41,996 bases of DNA from Chrysochromulina tobinii (lineage: Eukaryota > Haptophyta > Prymnesiales > Chrysochromulinaceae): the NCBI GenBank assembly GCA_001275005.1, contig JWZX01003061.1, forward strand, positions 1-41,996, read 5' to 3'. The notes under the pieces were generated by a model that was given only the letters and a program-made list of their open reading frames with translations, had not been told where the DNA came from and did no database searches. The position numbers were made by a program, and so were the translations under genes. This document shows positions 1 to 8,550 of this stretch, piece after piece. Within the stretch, counting starts at the first letter, position 1. Each line of letters begins with the position of its first letter.

Positions 1-191
1 GGGGAGGGGGGCGAGGGGGGGGGCGCCGTGGTGAGCACTTGCATGCAGCTCCTCGAGCCGTTGAGCTTGCGTCGGCCACCAGAGGGCACTGAGAGGCCAC
101 TCAGCGCCCAATCGGAGGCCAATCGGAGGCCAATCAGCGGCCAATCAGCGGCCAATCAGCGGCCAATCTGGTGCACTCAGCGGCTGCTCGC
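1..191 (-). repeat. Probable last intron of the membrane-protein gene: CTGATT array plus 3' splice module, cut by window edge
   Basis: In the sense direction it starts after ATCGAGCAG with GCGAGC (a GC donor). It then has about five units of the type GCCGCTGATTG or GGCCTCCGATTG (112-173), and ends in the CTGCATGCAAGTGCTCAC module (about 24-50) followed by a C-rich tract running to the window edge. The acceptor AG would lie outside the window. Confidence 0.5.
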
Positions 192-3149
192 CTGCTCGAT
201 GTAGCGAGAGTCCAGATGTGCGTCGTCTTGGGCACGCGTTGAGGGGCGAGCGGTCCGTATGAGGTGAAGCACGCCGTAATGCTCCGCGAGCTCCTCCATG
301 CCCACCTGCCATCCATCGCACTCAGTCGCAATCAGTCGCACTCAGTCGCACTCAGTCGCACTCAGTCGCACTCAGTCGCACTCGAGGGTACTCAGGCAGG
401 CAGGCAGGTCGAAGGGCTCCCACCCGCCCTTAGAAGGTCATTAGAAGGTCATTAGAAGGTCATTAGAGGGTCATTAGAAGGTCATCAGAAGGTCATCAGT
501 CGAAGGGCTCCCACCCGCCCGTCGGCATTCTTCTTGAGCTCGGACCAGAAGAACTCAAACTCGCGCTCCCCCTGCTGCACCGCGAGCTTCTGCTGCCTCT
601 CTCGCTGAGTGGCCTCGTGCCGCGCCCTGGCGGCGAGCGCGCCGTCCCGGGCGCCACCCGCGTCGTGCTGGGCGTTCACCGCGGGCGCCGACGCCAACGG
701 CAGCACGAAGTACGCAAAGAACCTGCGGGGAGGCGATGGCGCGGTGGTGAGCACGTGCATGCATCCAGGAGCGGACCGACGGCCAACGGCCTCCCTTACT
801 TGGTGCGCAGCTCGGAACGGGAGATGGAGCCCTCGGCGTCGGCGTCGATTGCGAGCATCAGCCGTTGGAGAGAGACGACGGCGACCTCGTCCCTGCGAGA
901 TGCCACGCGCTGCCCAAGCGAGAACGGATGCATGCGCCGAGCCATCAGTGGCAATCATTACATCAATCAACAGCAATCATACAGCAATCATACAGCAATC
1001 AAACAGCAATCAAACAGCAATCATACAGCAACATAGAGCAATCAGAGGCCATCAGCACTCGTGGAGCTCACCTGCAGATCGATGAGCCCGTACGCGAGGA
1101 CGCAGGCGACGAGCGAGAGCGCAAAGGCAAGCAGCTTGGGCAGACGCTCCAAGTCCGCGAGCGCCGTGATGAGCGCGTGCGGCAGCGGCAGCGCCCCGAG
1201 CCATCTTGCGGCATCGAGCTCGAAGATCTCGAGAGCACTTGCGTTCACACTTGCGTTCACACTTGAGTTCACAAAGGAGTTCCCAATGGTGGGCGGGAAC
1301 AGCGAGCCGCTCATGGCTGCTGCGGCTGTGGCGGCGGCGGTGGCGGAGGATGCGGAGGAGGAGGCGGCGGAGGCGGCGGAGGCTGCGGTGGCGGAGGTGG
1401 CTGAGGTGCCGTCGATGCCAAACAGCAGTTGACCGAGGAGGGTGACCACCTCGGCGCGTGGGGCGAGGTACACGAGGGTGATCACCGAGAAGCCGAGGCA
1501 GACCTGCGCCATCAGAGGCATCAGAGGGTCATCAGAGGGTCATCAGAAGGTCATCAGAGGGTCATCAGAGGGTCGTCAGAAAGTCATCAGAAGGTCATCA
1601 GAAAGTCATCAGAGTGTGGAGAGGCCTAGGCCTTACCTTGGCTGGCGTGGCGGTGACACACGGGAATGTGAGTAGACGGTTGATGAAGAGTTGCACGCAC
1701 GTGCACACGAGCAGCAGATCGAGCCATCTGGCCAACGGCTCGTCCCACCATCGGGGCACCTGGTAAAGGTTGAGAGCAACGAGCCAGAAGATGGCGAGCC
1801 AGAGCGACCAGCTGAGCACGAGCAGCCCGATGGTCGTGGGGAGCCAATGCAGCCCGCGACGCTCCTGTGGGGGAGGGGGGCGCCGTGGTGAGCACTGGCA
1901 TGCGGCGGTTGCATGCTGGGGAGCCCATGCAGCCCGCGACGCTCCTCGTGACGAAGCTTCTGCTGGCGAAGCTCGTGACGAATCTGACGAATCTGACGAA
2001 TCTGACGAATCTGACGAATCTCTGTACCTCGTGACGAAGCTTCTGCTGACCCCGTAGGGCGCGCAAGGCGACACGGCCACCCTCGACGAGCGCGTCGTAG
2101 TGCCAGAGCAGCACGAAGGCGCCCCAGAGCAGCAACGAGCGCACGACGAACAAGAAGAACTCAAATGGGAACGTTGTGTGCGAGCCGGGGTAGAAGACGG
2201 CGCAGGCGTACGCGGGGCTGCTCGGGACGGCGCCTGCGAAGTCCTCGAGTCTCAGCTCGCCGTCGGAGGGCTGCGTGGCGCACACGAAGAGCTTGGCGAA
2301 GCCCACGCAGCCGGCGACGAGGCCCGAGGTGAAGAACTGGAGCTTCTTCGCTGTGACGATGAACTCGATGAGGCCGTACCTGATTAGGGAGGCCATCCGA
2401 AGTCATCAGAGGTCAACAGGGGTCATCAGAGGTCATCAGGGAGAGCCCAGGCAAGGTGGGCACGCTGCCACTTACTCGTCGAAGTCCGTAAAGTACTTTG
2501 CGGCTGCGAGAAGGATGACCATCACGTCGGAGACGCCGTACAGAGGAAAGAGGAAGAGGAGCCTGATGAAGAGCGAGAGCGGGCTGCGGATCGTGCCCCA
2601 GATGGTCAAATCGGACGGCTCCATCGCGTAGATCAGCCGGGCCGCGCACCACTTGAGCCAACCGCGCGGTGGATCGGCGTGGTGCATATCCTGCTTGGCG
2701 CGGAGCTCGCGGAATTCGAGGCCGAGGTCGAGCATGACCGAATCGACAAGAGAGCGCTTCACCTCAGGCCAGAGCTCGCCGTACACGTTGTCGACGACGA
2801 TGCGCACGGCTCGCGGCATGGCGTGGTCGTGCAGCGAGTTCAGCATCGTCGCGCCGATCGAGCTCATCATGCGGCTTGCCTGCAGGGCGATGACCTCATC
2901 GGCTTTTTGCATGCTGACGCGCCTTAGGGAATTGAAGCCCTGGTCCACGAGATTCTGCACTTCGCCCACCACTGGTATCTGGTTGATTACCGTCTCGTAC
3001 GCAATGGCCATATTGGCTTGGGCTTCGACAGCATGCCGAGCGGCAAAGTCGAAGAAAAGCTCATCCTCGGGTGGCGCGGCGGTGTTGCGCGGCCCGGTAA
3101 TCGTGGCCCACTCGGTCCGCGATGAAGGCTCTCGGTCGCGGGCGGCCAT
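177..3149 (-). CDS. Multi-pass membrane protein with an EF-hand, 7 or more exons, 3' end uncertain
   Basis: Exons in coding order: 3149-2476, 2379-2028, 1864-1637, 1503-1072, 909-800, 722-515, and 305 down to 192 or 177. All junctions keep frame (phases 2,0,0,0,2,0). About eight hydrophobic segments are seen, for example around IRLLFLFPLYGVSDVMVILL, FEFFLFVVRSLLLWGAFVLL and IGLLVLSWSLWLAIFWLVAL. After the last strong membrane block comes a helix-loop-helix with a canonical EF-hand loop (DADAEGSISRSE, about residues 580-591), so calcium binding is likely. The protein is a plausible channel- or transporter-like membrane protein, but I do not recognise the family. The start is the ATG at 3149 (MAARDREP); the frame stays open to an ATG at 3407, but that extension is Arg-rich low complexity. 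The last exon either stops at the TGA at 177 or uses a GC donor (CAG|GCGAGC, 191) into an intron that leaves the window; the 3' splice module at 1-56 favours the second reading. Confidence 0.7.
306..514 (-). repeat. Intron built from two tandem arrays
   Basis: This intron is 209 bp (GT at 514, AG at 306). The sense strand has an 11-bp array of the form CTTCTAATGAC / CTTCTGATGAC (about 430-500) and a 10-bp array GACTGAGTGC (about 318-385). The donor-side segment GGGCGGGTGGGAGCCC, which spans the exon end and the splice donor, occurs a second time in the middle of the intron (about 407-428). Confidence 0.75.
723..799 (-). repeat. 77-bp intron carrying the 3' splice module
   Basis: GT at 799, AG at 723. 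The 3' part reads GGATGCATGCACGTGCTCAC, then a C-rich tract and CGCAG, and matches the modules at 1-56, 1865-1912 and 40654-40705. This is the only copy without a tandem array upstream, so it may be close to the minimal element. Confidence 0.75.
910..1071 (-). repeat. Intron with 11-bp TGATTGCTGTA array
   Basis: 162 bp, CAG|GTGAGC donor at 1071. The acceptor GGGCAG|CGCGTG at 910 is chosen over the later CTCGCAG because only it keeps frame. The sense array TGATTGCTGTA / TGATTGCTGTT covers about 955-1035. Confidence 0.75.
1504..1636 (-). repeat. Intron with 11-bp CTCTGATGACC array
   Basis: 133 bp, AAG|GTAAGG donor at 1636 and GCAG acceptor at 1504. About nine units of CTCTGATGACC / TTCTGATGACC fill nearly the whole intron between donor and acceptor. 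Confidence 0.85.
1865..2027 (-). repeat. Composite intron: 9-bp array, copied intronless exon junction, 3' splice module
   Basis: 163 bp, GAG|GTACAG donor at 2027 and CACAG acceptor at 1865. From the sense 5' end it holds a (GATTCGTCA)n array at about 1978-2022. Next comes a segment at about 1918-1972 that joins the last ~21 nt of the upstream exon directly to the first ~27 nt of the downstream exon, without a gap. Last is the GCATGCCAGTGCTCACC module and a C tract (1865-1912). Confidence 0.8.
2380..2475 (-). repeat. Short intron with CTGATGACC array
   Basis: 96 bp, donor GA|GTAAGTGG at 2475, acceptor CCTCCCTAATCAG|GTAC at 2380. It holds four imperfect units of CTCTGATGACC. The acceptor block recurs in introns of the transporter and exostosin genes. 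Confidence 0.85.
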
Positions 3150-3855
3150 CTGTATCGAAACGATTGTGGCAAGCGGAGAGGAGCAAGAGAGGTTCCGCCG
3201 CCGCCACCGCCGCCGGCGTGAGCGAGACGCTCTTGCCCGAAAGAGGTGAATGGACAAAGAAGGAAAAAAGGGTTCTGCACTGCGAACATGTTTTCCCACG
3301 GTGTTTTTGAACCGAGAACTCACTGAGAACTGTCCTGTACACAGGCTCTGCCTGTGTCTTGGTGTCTGTAACGAGAGCCAGCGTGAGGAGGAGAGAGGCC
3401 GATGCACTGACCGAGCTCAGTGCGAGCGCCGAGCGGGAGCTCCTCAAGGTTCTCAAGGGATGTTTATCTCCCTTCTAGCGCATGTTCAAACCCAAATTCA
3501 CACCATGCGGCGAGGATCCTCAAGGTCGACGCAATCCCCTGAGGCGCGCGACCCCGCTCGCGCGCTACGCACATCTGTCTGATATGTGCGCGACGCGACC
3601 CGCCGGTCCAGGTAACGACCAGGCGGCGCAAGCCTGTTTCGTTATCTCTTATCTGGACTACAATGTAATACAAATTACCGTTCCCGGAGTCTTTTTTCCC
3701 AAACCCCGGCGTCTTTTTACCGGTACGGTACCGCTTTGGGCGAGAAGGCGTCTCGCAATCGCCTTTGGTGCTACTTCTGTGGTACCGGAGGGCGAGGCGT
3801 GTCGGGACGGGACGGACGCACGCGGCGAACCGGACCTGCGCCGCTGCGCCGCTGG
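3150..3855. other. Divergent intergenic region with a foldback-element remnant
   Basis: This 706-bp region separates the membrane-protein gene (-) from the FkbM gene (+). The open frames here are Arg-rich and low complexity and look like shadows. The clearest structure is a partial foldback arm at 3675-3735. No convincing TATA box or other promoter motif was seen. Confidence 0.5.
3675..3735 (+). mobile_element. Partial MITE-like foldback arm
   Basis: It contains CCCGGAGTCTTTTTT and then CCCCGGCGTCTTTTTACCGG followed by TACGGTACC. This matches the right arm of the complete element at 8299-8474. It lies just upstream of the methyltransferase gene and may serve as its leader or promoter. Confidence 0.55.
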
Positions 3856-4889
3856 ATGGAGCGCCGGGATGTGCACGCGCGCAGGTTCGCACTGTTTGGC
3901 CTCCTTGCCGGCCTGCACGCGCAGAACCCCTGCGAACCGCGCGTGCAGGCTATGTATGCTGCATCTGGTCATCCGCCCGTCATGTGCGGTGACGCCGAAA
4001 AGGAGCAAATGGAGGTGGCGCGCCGTTGGAAGGGCGCGACTCCGGCGCATCGCCGTCGGTGGCGCAATCCGAAAGCCTGTCCCAGAGAGACCAACTTTAG
4101 CACACTCGAGCAGCTGTGGCCAGCTGGGCATTTTCGCGGCCCACTGAATGGGCCGAGGAGCTACTTTAGGCGAGTGCCCCCTCACTTCCTCGGATACCAC
4201 GCTAACTTCTCCAACTGCCGCCGGAAGGTTTATATCGACATTGGAGCGAAACACTTCGACTCCAAGGAAGGTTTCCTCTCAATGTTGAAGTTGTACACGC
4301 CGCTCCTCGACTTTGATGAGTATTACGGTAGGACTCCTCACAGCAATCTCCCATATCGGAATCACGCTCGCTCGCTGGCTGTGTGACGTTCGCTGGATCG
4401 AGTCTCGCACGACCCCGCCCAGCCTTTGAAGCCGTCGCTGGCTTTTACAAGCTGCCGCCGCACGACGAGCTCGTGCGCCTCCTCATTAAGCAGGGCATGC
4501 ACCCCACCCGTGCGGCAACCTTTTCGCGTCGCCACTTCTTCCTGCAGGCGTTCATTGGGTCTCGCTCGAAACCAGAGACGACGCCTTCGACGATCGGCTT
4601 CTCTGACTTTTTGGAGACGACGCTCGGCCTGCAGCCAGCAGACGCGGTCGTCGTCAAGATGGACGTGGAGGGGTATGAGTTCGACATCGTGCAGACGCTG
4701 CTTGCCGACGGGACGCATGCGCTCATTGATGAGATCATGCTTGAGGTGCACTATGGCCATCCTTACATGAGGCAAACGTACAACTGGTGCCGCACACCGC
4801 AGTTCTGGTGCTTCTACACGTTGGAGAACGCCACGAGCATGTACCAGTCGCTCAGAGACGCGGGTGTCTACGCGCATCACTGGCCGTGA
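3856..4889 (+). CDS. FkbM-family methyltransferase-like protein
   Basis: Two exons, 3856-4327 and 4423-4889; the intron is 95 bp (G|GTAGGA to CCCAG, phase 1) and has no array. The 312-residue product has a short hydrophobic N-terminus (FALFGLLAGL, about 11-20) that could be a signal anchor. It then shows the FkbM pattern: YIDIGA at about 126-131 (SAM-binding strand), FEAV at 159-162, KMDVEGYEFD at 236-245 and DEIMLEVHY after it. FkbM enzymes O-methylate sugars and other small molecules, so glycan methylation in the secretory pathway is a reasonable inference. The frame is open back to an ATG at 3736, but that extension starts at the edge of the foldback remnant and is Arg/Gly-rich, so 3856 is preferred. 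The next gene starts 128 bp downstream on the same strand. Confidence 0.75.
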
Positions 4890-5017
4890 TGGCGTTTATT
4901 GGTTCCTTCACCACACACCCATGTTATTCGTCATTCCGGTCTGAACCGCAAAGGCCGACGTTTCAGGAACTTCTGTACTGTGAATTCAGGAGGGTTACCG
5001 GTACGGCGCGGCCAACA

Positions 5018-6754
5018 ATGCACGAGCCCATCATGCCGCCCGTAGGCCGACCGTTTCTGCTCAGAGACGAGCAGCTGCGTAGCTCCCTTCAGGTGGATGC
5101 CTCGGAGCAGGCAATGCGGCGCGTCTGGGCCAAGCTAGAGTCGGGACTGCCGCTATCGATTGGCGTGCTCGGATCATCCGTCGGCATGTCGGGTGGGTGC
5201 CAAGTTGAGTATCAACCGCAGCTACGGTGCTCCCAGTTCGACGGCGTGCAAGTGCAAAAGCGCTTTGCGCGCGGCTATGGCGTCGTAGACAGCGAGATGC
5301 GTGGCCTGCTCCATAATGCCGACCGACCTGTCCGCGGCTTCGTCTTGCAAGTGCTGGATTGGATCAATGCGACGTGGCCTCATCACGCGCACCGAATTGA
5401 GAACGCAGCGGTCGACGCGTGGACGGCCAAGGCTATTGAGCCGTGTCTGCTCTCCAACGAGCGTATCACAGCTTCAGATCTCTTGCTGCTGGAGCTTGGT
5501 AGCCAGGGATGGCACCCGAGTCAAGCGGCCGCCTCCGAGCGCATCATCCGTAAGCTGCTGCGGATCGCATCTGGCGACGGCGGTGTGCCACCGGCGATGA
5601 TGATGGTGACCACCCGGCAGTGGTGTGGTCACAGCGTGCACGGCCTACGGCGCAAGGAGCGGCCAGTCGTCTCTCGCACGTGGGCCGGCATCGAGGACGT
5701 CTTTGCGAGCTTCTGTACCGCGTATGGGATGGCGTGTCTCTCGATGCGCGACGCCATCTTTCACGACGTCGTGGCAGGACGGCCCAATTTCACAGTCGCC
5801 GATGTCGCCGCCGACTGCCTTCACCCCGAGCAGTCCCGCTTCGGCTACCATTACATGGCAGATGTGATCATTCACTTCATGCGGCGCTCCTGGCTGCAGT
5901 ACAAGGAGCAACGAGTGCGCTCGTCATCAGCTGTGGTTCACGCCAAGGTCACTGTGGTTCACGCCAAGGTCACGCGTGCGTCCTTGCCGCCGGCGATCGT
6001 GCTTGTCAACCGCGGACGTGAGGGCCACATGTCGTGGCGGTGTTACGACTTCTCGACCGCGGCAACGGCAGACGCAGCGATGTTGGTCACGATGCAAGCT
6101 GCAGCGCGGCCACAGCTCCTGTGGCAAAGCATGGGTGGTGACGGCGGAGCTGCCCCGATTGCAGACATGCCAGCGTGCGACGTGCTGCGACGATGCGTGC
6201 TCAAAGCCACGCGCACGCAGAATGGGAACTGCCTGCGTGGACGTGGCCACTGGCAGTTCTGTACGCGAACGCTTGCTCCACGTGCGGCGTACAAGCCGGG
6301 GCTCGTGTCCCTGCTGCCGGGTGCAGATCTTCGATTTGTTGTGGACGCGCGTGCGCCCTTTGCAACTGTGGTGCATGCTGCAAACGGCACGTCTGGGCAA
6401 CCAGGCGACGCTGCGGTGTTGGCACTCACGTATCTCACCTCGTACCAAGACATGGGTGTGGCGAGCGTGAGCTGCCAGCATGGCTGCTCATGCGTCCCCC
6501 AAAGGCTGGACGCGATCCAGTTGGCACAACCGTCTGATGTGCCGGTACCCACGCTGCAAAGGCACCGGTCGGGTGCGGATCGTACCATCACGCGGAATGT
6601 GTCCGTCGCAACGGTCATGGAAATTCCAATCCGTGACGCATCGAGGGCGTGTGCCATCCGCATCGTCAACATCCCGCGAGCGGGCAGCGATAAGTTAGCT
6701 GTCGCCAAATGGAAGCTACTTCAGGTGCGCATCGGCTGGGATGTGGGCACGTGA
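5018..6754 (+). CDS. SGNH/GDSL hydrolase-like protein (putative O-acyl esterase or acyltransferase)
   Basis: 578 residues, no intron. IGVLGSSVGMSGG (about 48-60) resembles SGNH block I with the nucleophile Ser at 53 or 54; LLLLELGSQGW (155-165) sits where a central block would be; and DCLHP (266-270) gives the DxxH pair of block V. The C-terminal ~270 residues are a separate, probably beta-rich region with many Cys. SGNH proteins of this kind often add or remove acetyl groups on polysaccharides; the substrate here is unknown. ATGs in the same frame occur at 4787 and 4889 (the latter overlaps the previous stop as TGATG). I chose 5018 because it follows a TTACCGGTACGG foldback remnant and has a plausible CAACAATG context. 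Residues about 306-319 are a tandem VVHAKVT duplication (21 bp twice, 5935-5974). Confidence 0.65.
   Translation: MHEPIMPPVGRPFLLRDEQLRSSLQVDASEQAMRRVWAKLESGLPLSIGVLGSSVGMSGGCQVEYQPQLRCSQFDGVQVQKRFARGYGVVDSEMRGLLHNADRPVRGFVLQVLDWINATWPHHAHRIENAAVDAWTAKAIEPCLLSNERITASDLLLLELGSQGWHPSQAAASERIIRKLLRIASGDGGVPPAMMMVTTRQWCGHSVHGLRRKERPVVSRTWAGIEDVFASFCTAYGMACLSMRDAIFHDVVAGRPNFTVADVAADCLHPEQSRFGYHYMADVIIHFMRRSWLQYKEQRVRSSSAVVHAKVTVVHAKVTRASLPPAIVLVNRGREGHMSWRCYDFSTAATADAAMLVTMQAAARPQLLWQSMGGDGGAAPIADMPACDVLRRCVLKATRTQNGNCLRGRGHWQFCTRTLAPRAAYKPGLVSLLPGADLRFVVDARAPFATVVHAANGTSGQPGDAAVLALTYLTSYQDMGVASVSCQHGCSCVPQRLDAIQLAQPSDVPVPTLQRHRSGADRTITRNVSVATVMEIPIRDASRACAIRIVNIPRAGSDKLAVAKWKLLQVRIGWDVGT
5935..5974 (+). 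repeat. In-frame 21-bp tandem duplication
   Basis: TGTGGTTCACGCCAAGGTCA occurs twice back to back within the SGNH-like gene and adds one VVHAKVT unit between the hydrolase domain and the C-terminal region. Confidence 0.85.
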
Positions 6755-6993
6755 ACACACGTGCCATGATACAAGTAAAGGCTAAAGGGCCAGGCCCGAC
6801 GATCGGATGAAACGAAATAGACTGCTGCGCGGTGCTGGTCAGGTCGGTCCGCCGCGCGGAGCCGCACGGCCGCATCGGCATTTTCAAGATTTGTTCATTA
6901 TTACACCAGTTTACCACGGGGTCGGGGAATAGCCAGGAGCAGTGGCGCAGGGCACGCTGCTGTGCCAGCCTCTGGAGGTACTGACAGCAGTAT
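6755..6993. other. Convergent 3' intergenic region
   Basis: 239 bp between two stop codons. It should hold both polyadenylation regions; no clear signal or repeat was seen. Confidence 0.5.
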
Positions 6994-8293
6994 TTACCGA
7001 TACCGTTTGGGATTGGTACTTGCCGTTTGGGATTGGGTTCGGTTTACAACGCGCGCCTTCGCCTTCGCCCTTGCCTCCTTGGCACGGATCGCCGCTGCCA
7101 TGACCGGGTCCATCGATCTCGCTTTTGACTCCGCCTTCAACTCCGCCGAGCAAGTTGGCACCTCCGCCGGCCACAGAATTGGCTTGCCTGCCTCCTCGAT
7201 GGGCATCTGATACCCCGGCCTCAAGAAGACCTGCTCCATGCCCTTGGGCGAGTAGTGCCGGTAGTTGCCGGCGCGCCAATACGCTGCGCTGCTATTCGTC
7301 TCCGCCGACACGACGTCAATCGTCACGCCGTGCTCACCGCCATGGTCGAGCTTAAGGGTCGACATGGCCTCGGGCTCATGGCCCTCAATGTCGAGGCTCA
7401 TAAAGTCGATGTGCTTGACCTTGTGCTCGTGCAGGATCGAGCGCAGCGTCCTGCACTCCATCTGCACAGGCTTTTTGTTTCTCGCGAGCCTGAGGTCGCT
7501 CTGCTGCTTCACAACCCGAGCAGCGCCGCCGTGGAATGAATCAGGGAGGATCATCTCAATCGTTTTGGCCGCGTCTGAGACGCAGCTGGGGACGAGCGTG
7601 CACTTGCGCTCAGCTCGAATGCGCTCGTGGTGCACCGGATTGGGCTCGATGCAGAGGCCACGCCACCCCAGGCATTGCTCGAGAAAGTACGTGTTGCTCG
7701 CCCACATGGCATCGTTGGATGCGAGGTCAACAAAGAACCCAGGCTCTTTCCGATACTGAGCGTGGTTCTGCCAGATCCACCAATCCTGCCAGTGGTTGGG
7801 GATACGAGCATGCGCGCCGCGCGCGCGCGCTCAGAGCACGCCAGTGGTGCAAGTATGCAAGAGCGCATACCTGGCCCCATTGCGACACGAAGTTGGGTAC
7901 GTCGCGGTCGTAGCCCGTCATACGAAGAGTCTTCTCCGTCCCGCCGTGAAGAGGCCTGTTGGCGTTCGGAATGATGCTCCTCCAACTGGCGTGGCATGGC
8001 TTGTTTGAAGCACTCGCCTGCACCGCAAGCAGTTCGGCGCACCACTTTGCAGCGGGAGTGGCCATCAATGCTGATAACGAGGCGAGAACGACGTAGGCTA
8101 AGGCCAGTAGGCCAACCATGGTCAATAAACCAACAAGCAAGGGGCAAAACCAGCTTTTGCATGACACTCCCGTGCAGGCATCCTCCAGGGCTAGGTCCGC
8201 TGTTCCGTCGTGAAGCGGGCTCGAAGGCGGAGTTGCAGCCTCCTCCAGTCCGCATTGCGCAGTCGAGGACGCATCACGTTTCGTGTGCGACAT
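6994..8293 (-). CDS. Single-pass membrane FkbM-family methyltransferase
   Basis: Two exons, 8293-7871 and 7785-6994, phase 0; 404 residues. The intron is 85 bp and contains a (GC)n run but no CTGAT array. Residues about 48-77 form one transmembrane segment after a short hydrophilic N-terminus, which suggests a type II Golgi protein. The catalytic region reads FFVDLASNDAMWASNTYFLE (from about 158; SAM site), GLCIEPNP (184-191) and IDFMSLDIEGHE (267-278), all typical of FkbM domains. The C-terminus is a basic Ala/Lys-rich tail ending in a short TQSQTASTNPK repeat. The substrate is unknown, probably a sugar. Convergent with the SGNH gene 239 bp away. Confidence 0.85.
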
Positions 8294-8298
8294 GAGGC

Positions 8299-8474
8299 GT
8301 TACCCGGTACTATGTACAGTACCGGTAAAAAGACACCGGGGGGCGAGCCGGGACACACACGGGACACGCGGACGCACAAAGGCACAGTACCGGTAGTGCG
8401 TGTGTCCGTTTGTCCCGTGTGTGTCCCGGCTCCCCCCGGTGTCTTTTTACCGGTACCGGTACTGTACCGGTAAC
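8299..8474. mobile_element. MITE-like foldback element, complete
   Basis: About 176 bp with near-perfect inverted arms of roughly 50 bp. The left arm begins TACAGTACCGGTAAAAAGAC (8315) and continues through CACCGGGGGGCGAGCCGGGA. The right arm ends CCGGTGTCTTTTTACCGG plus TACCGGTACTGTA (8466). It has no coding capacity. It lies between the FkbM start (8293) and the phosphoglycerate mutase stop (8551). Related arms are at 3675, 12519-12795 and 15795. Confidence 0.75.
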
Positions 8475-8550
8475 CAATATTGACTTATCTGCTGACCGCT
8501 CTACTTCTCTGTGAGTGGTCTCTCGCTTTTCGTCGTCCTTCGCGCGGGGC

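Noticed and set aside
318-395. CRISPR-like regularly spaced repeats
   Set aside because: Units are contiguous tandem copies without unique spacers, inside an intron of a eukaryotic gene.
485-976. 163-codon minus-strand open frame
   Set aside because: It reads through a splice junction and an intron; only 515-722 matches the spliced gene, and the N-terminal half is intron or wrong-frame sequence.
1074-1080. In-frame use of the CTCGCAG acceptor at about 893 after the donor at 1071
   Set aside because: It shifts the frame of the EF-hand exon; the GGGCAG acceptor at 910 keeps it.
3482-4147. 221-codon plus-strand frame overlapping the FkbM gene
   Set aside because: Wrong frame relative to the conserved FkbM motifs and low-complexity composition.
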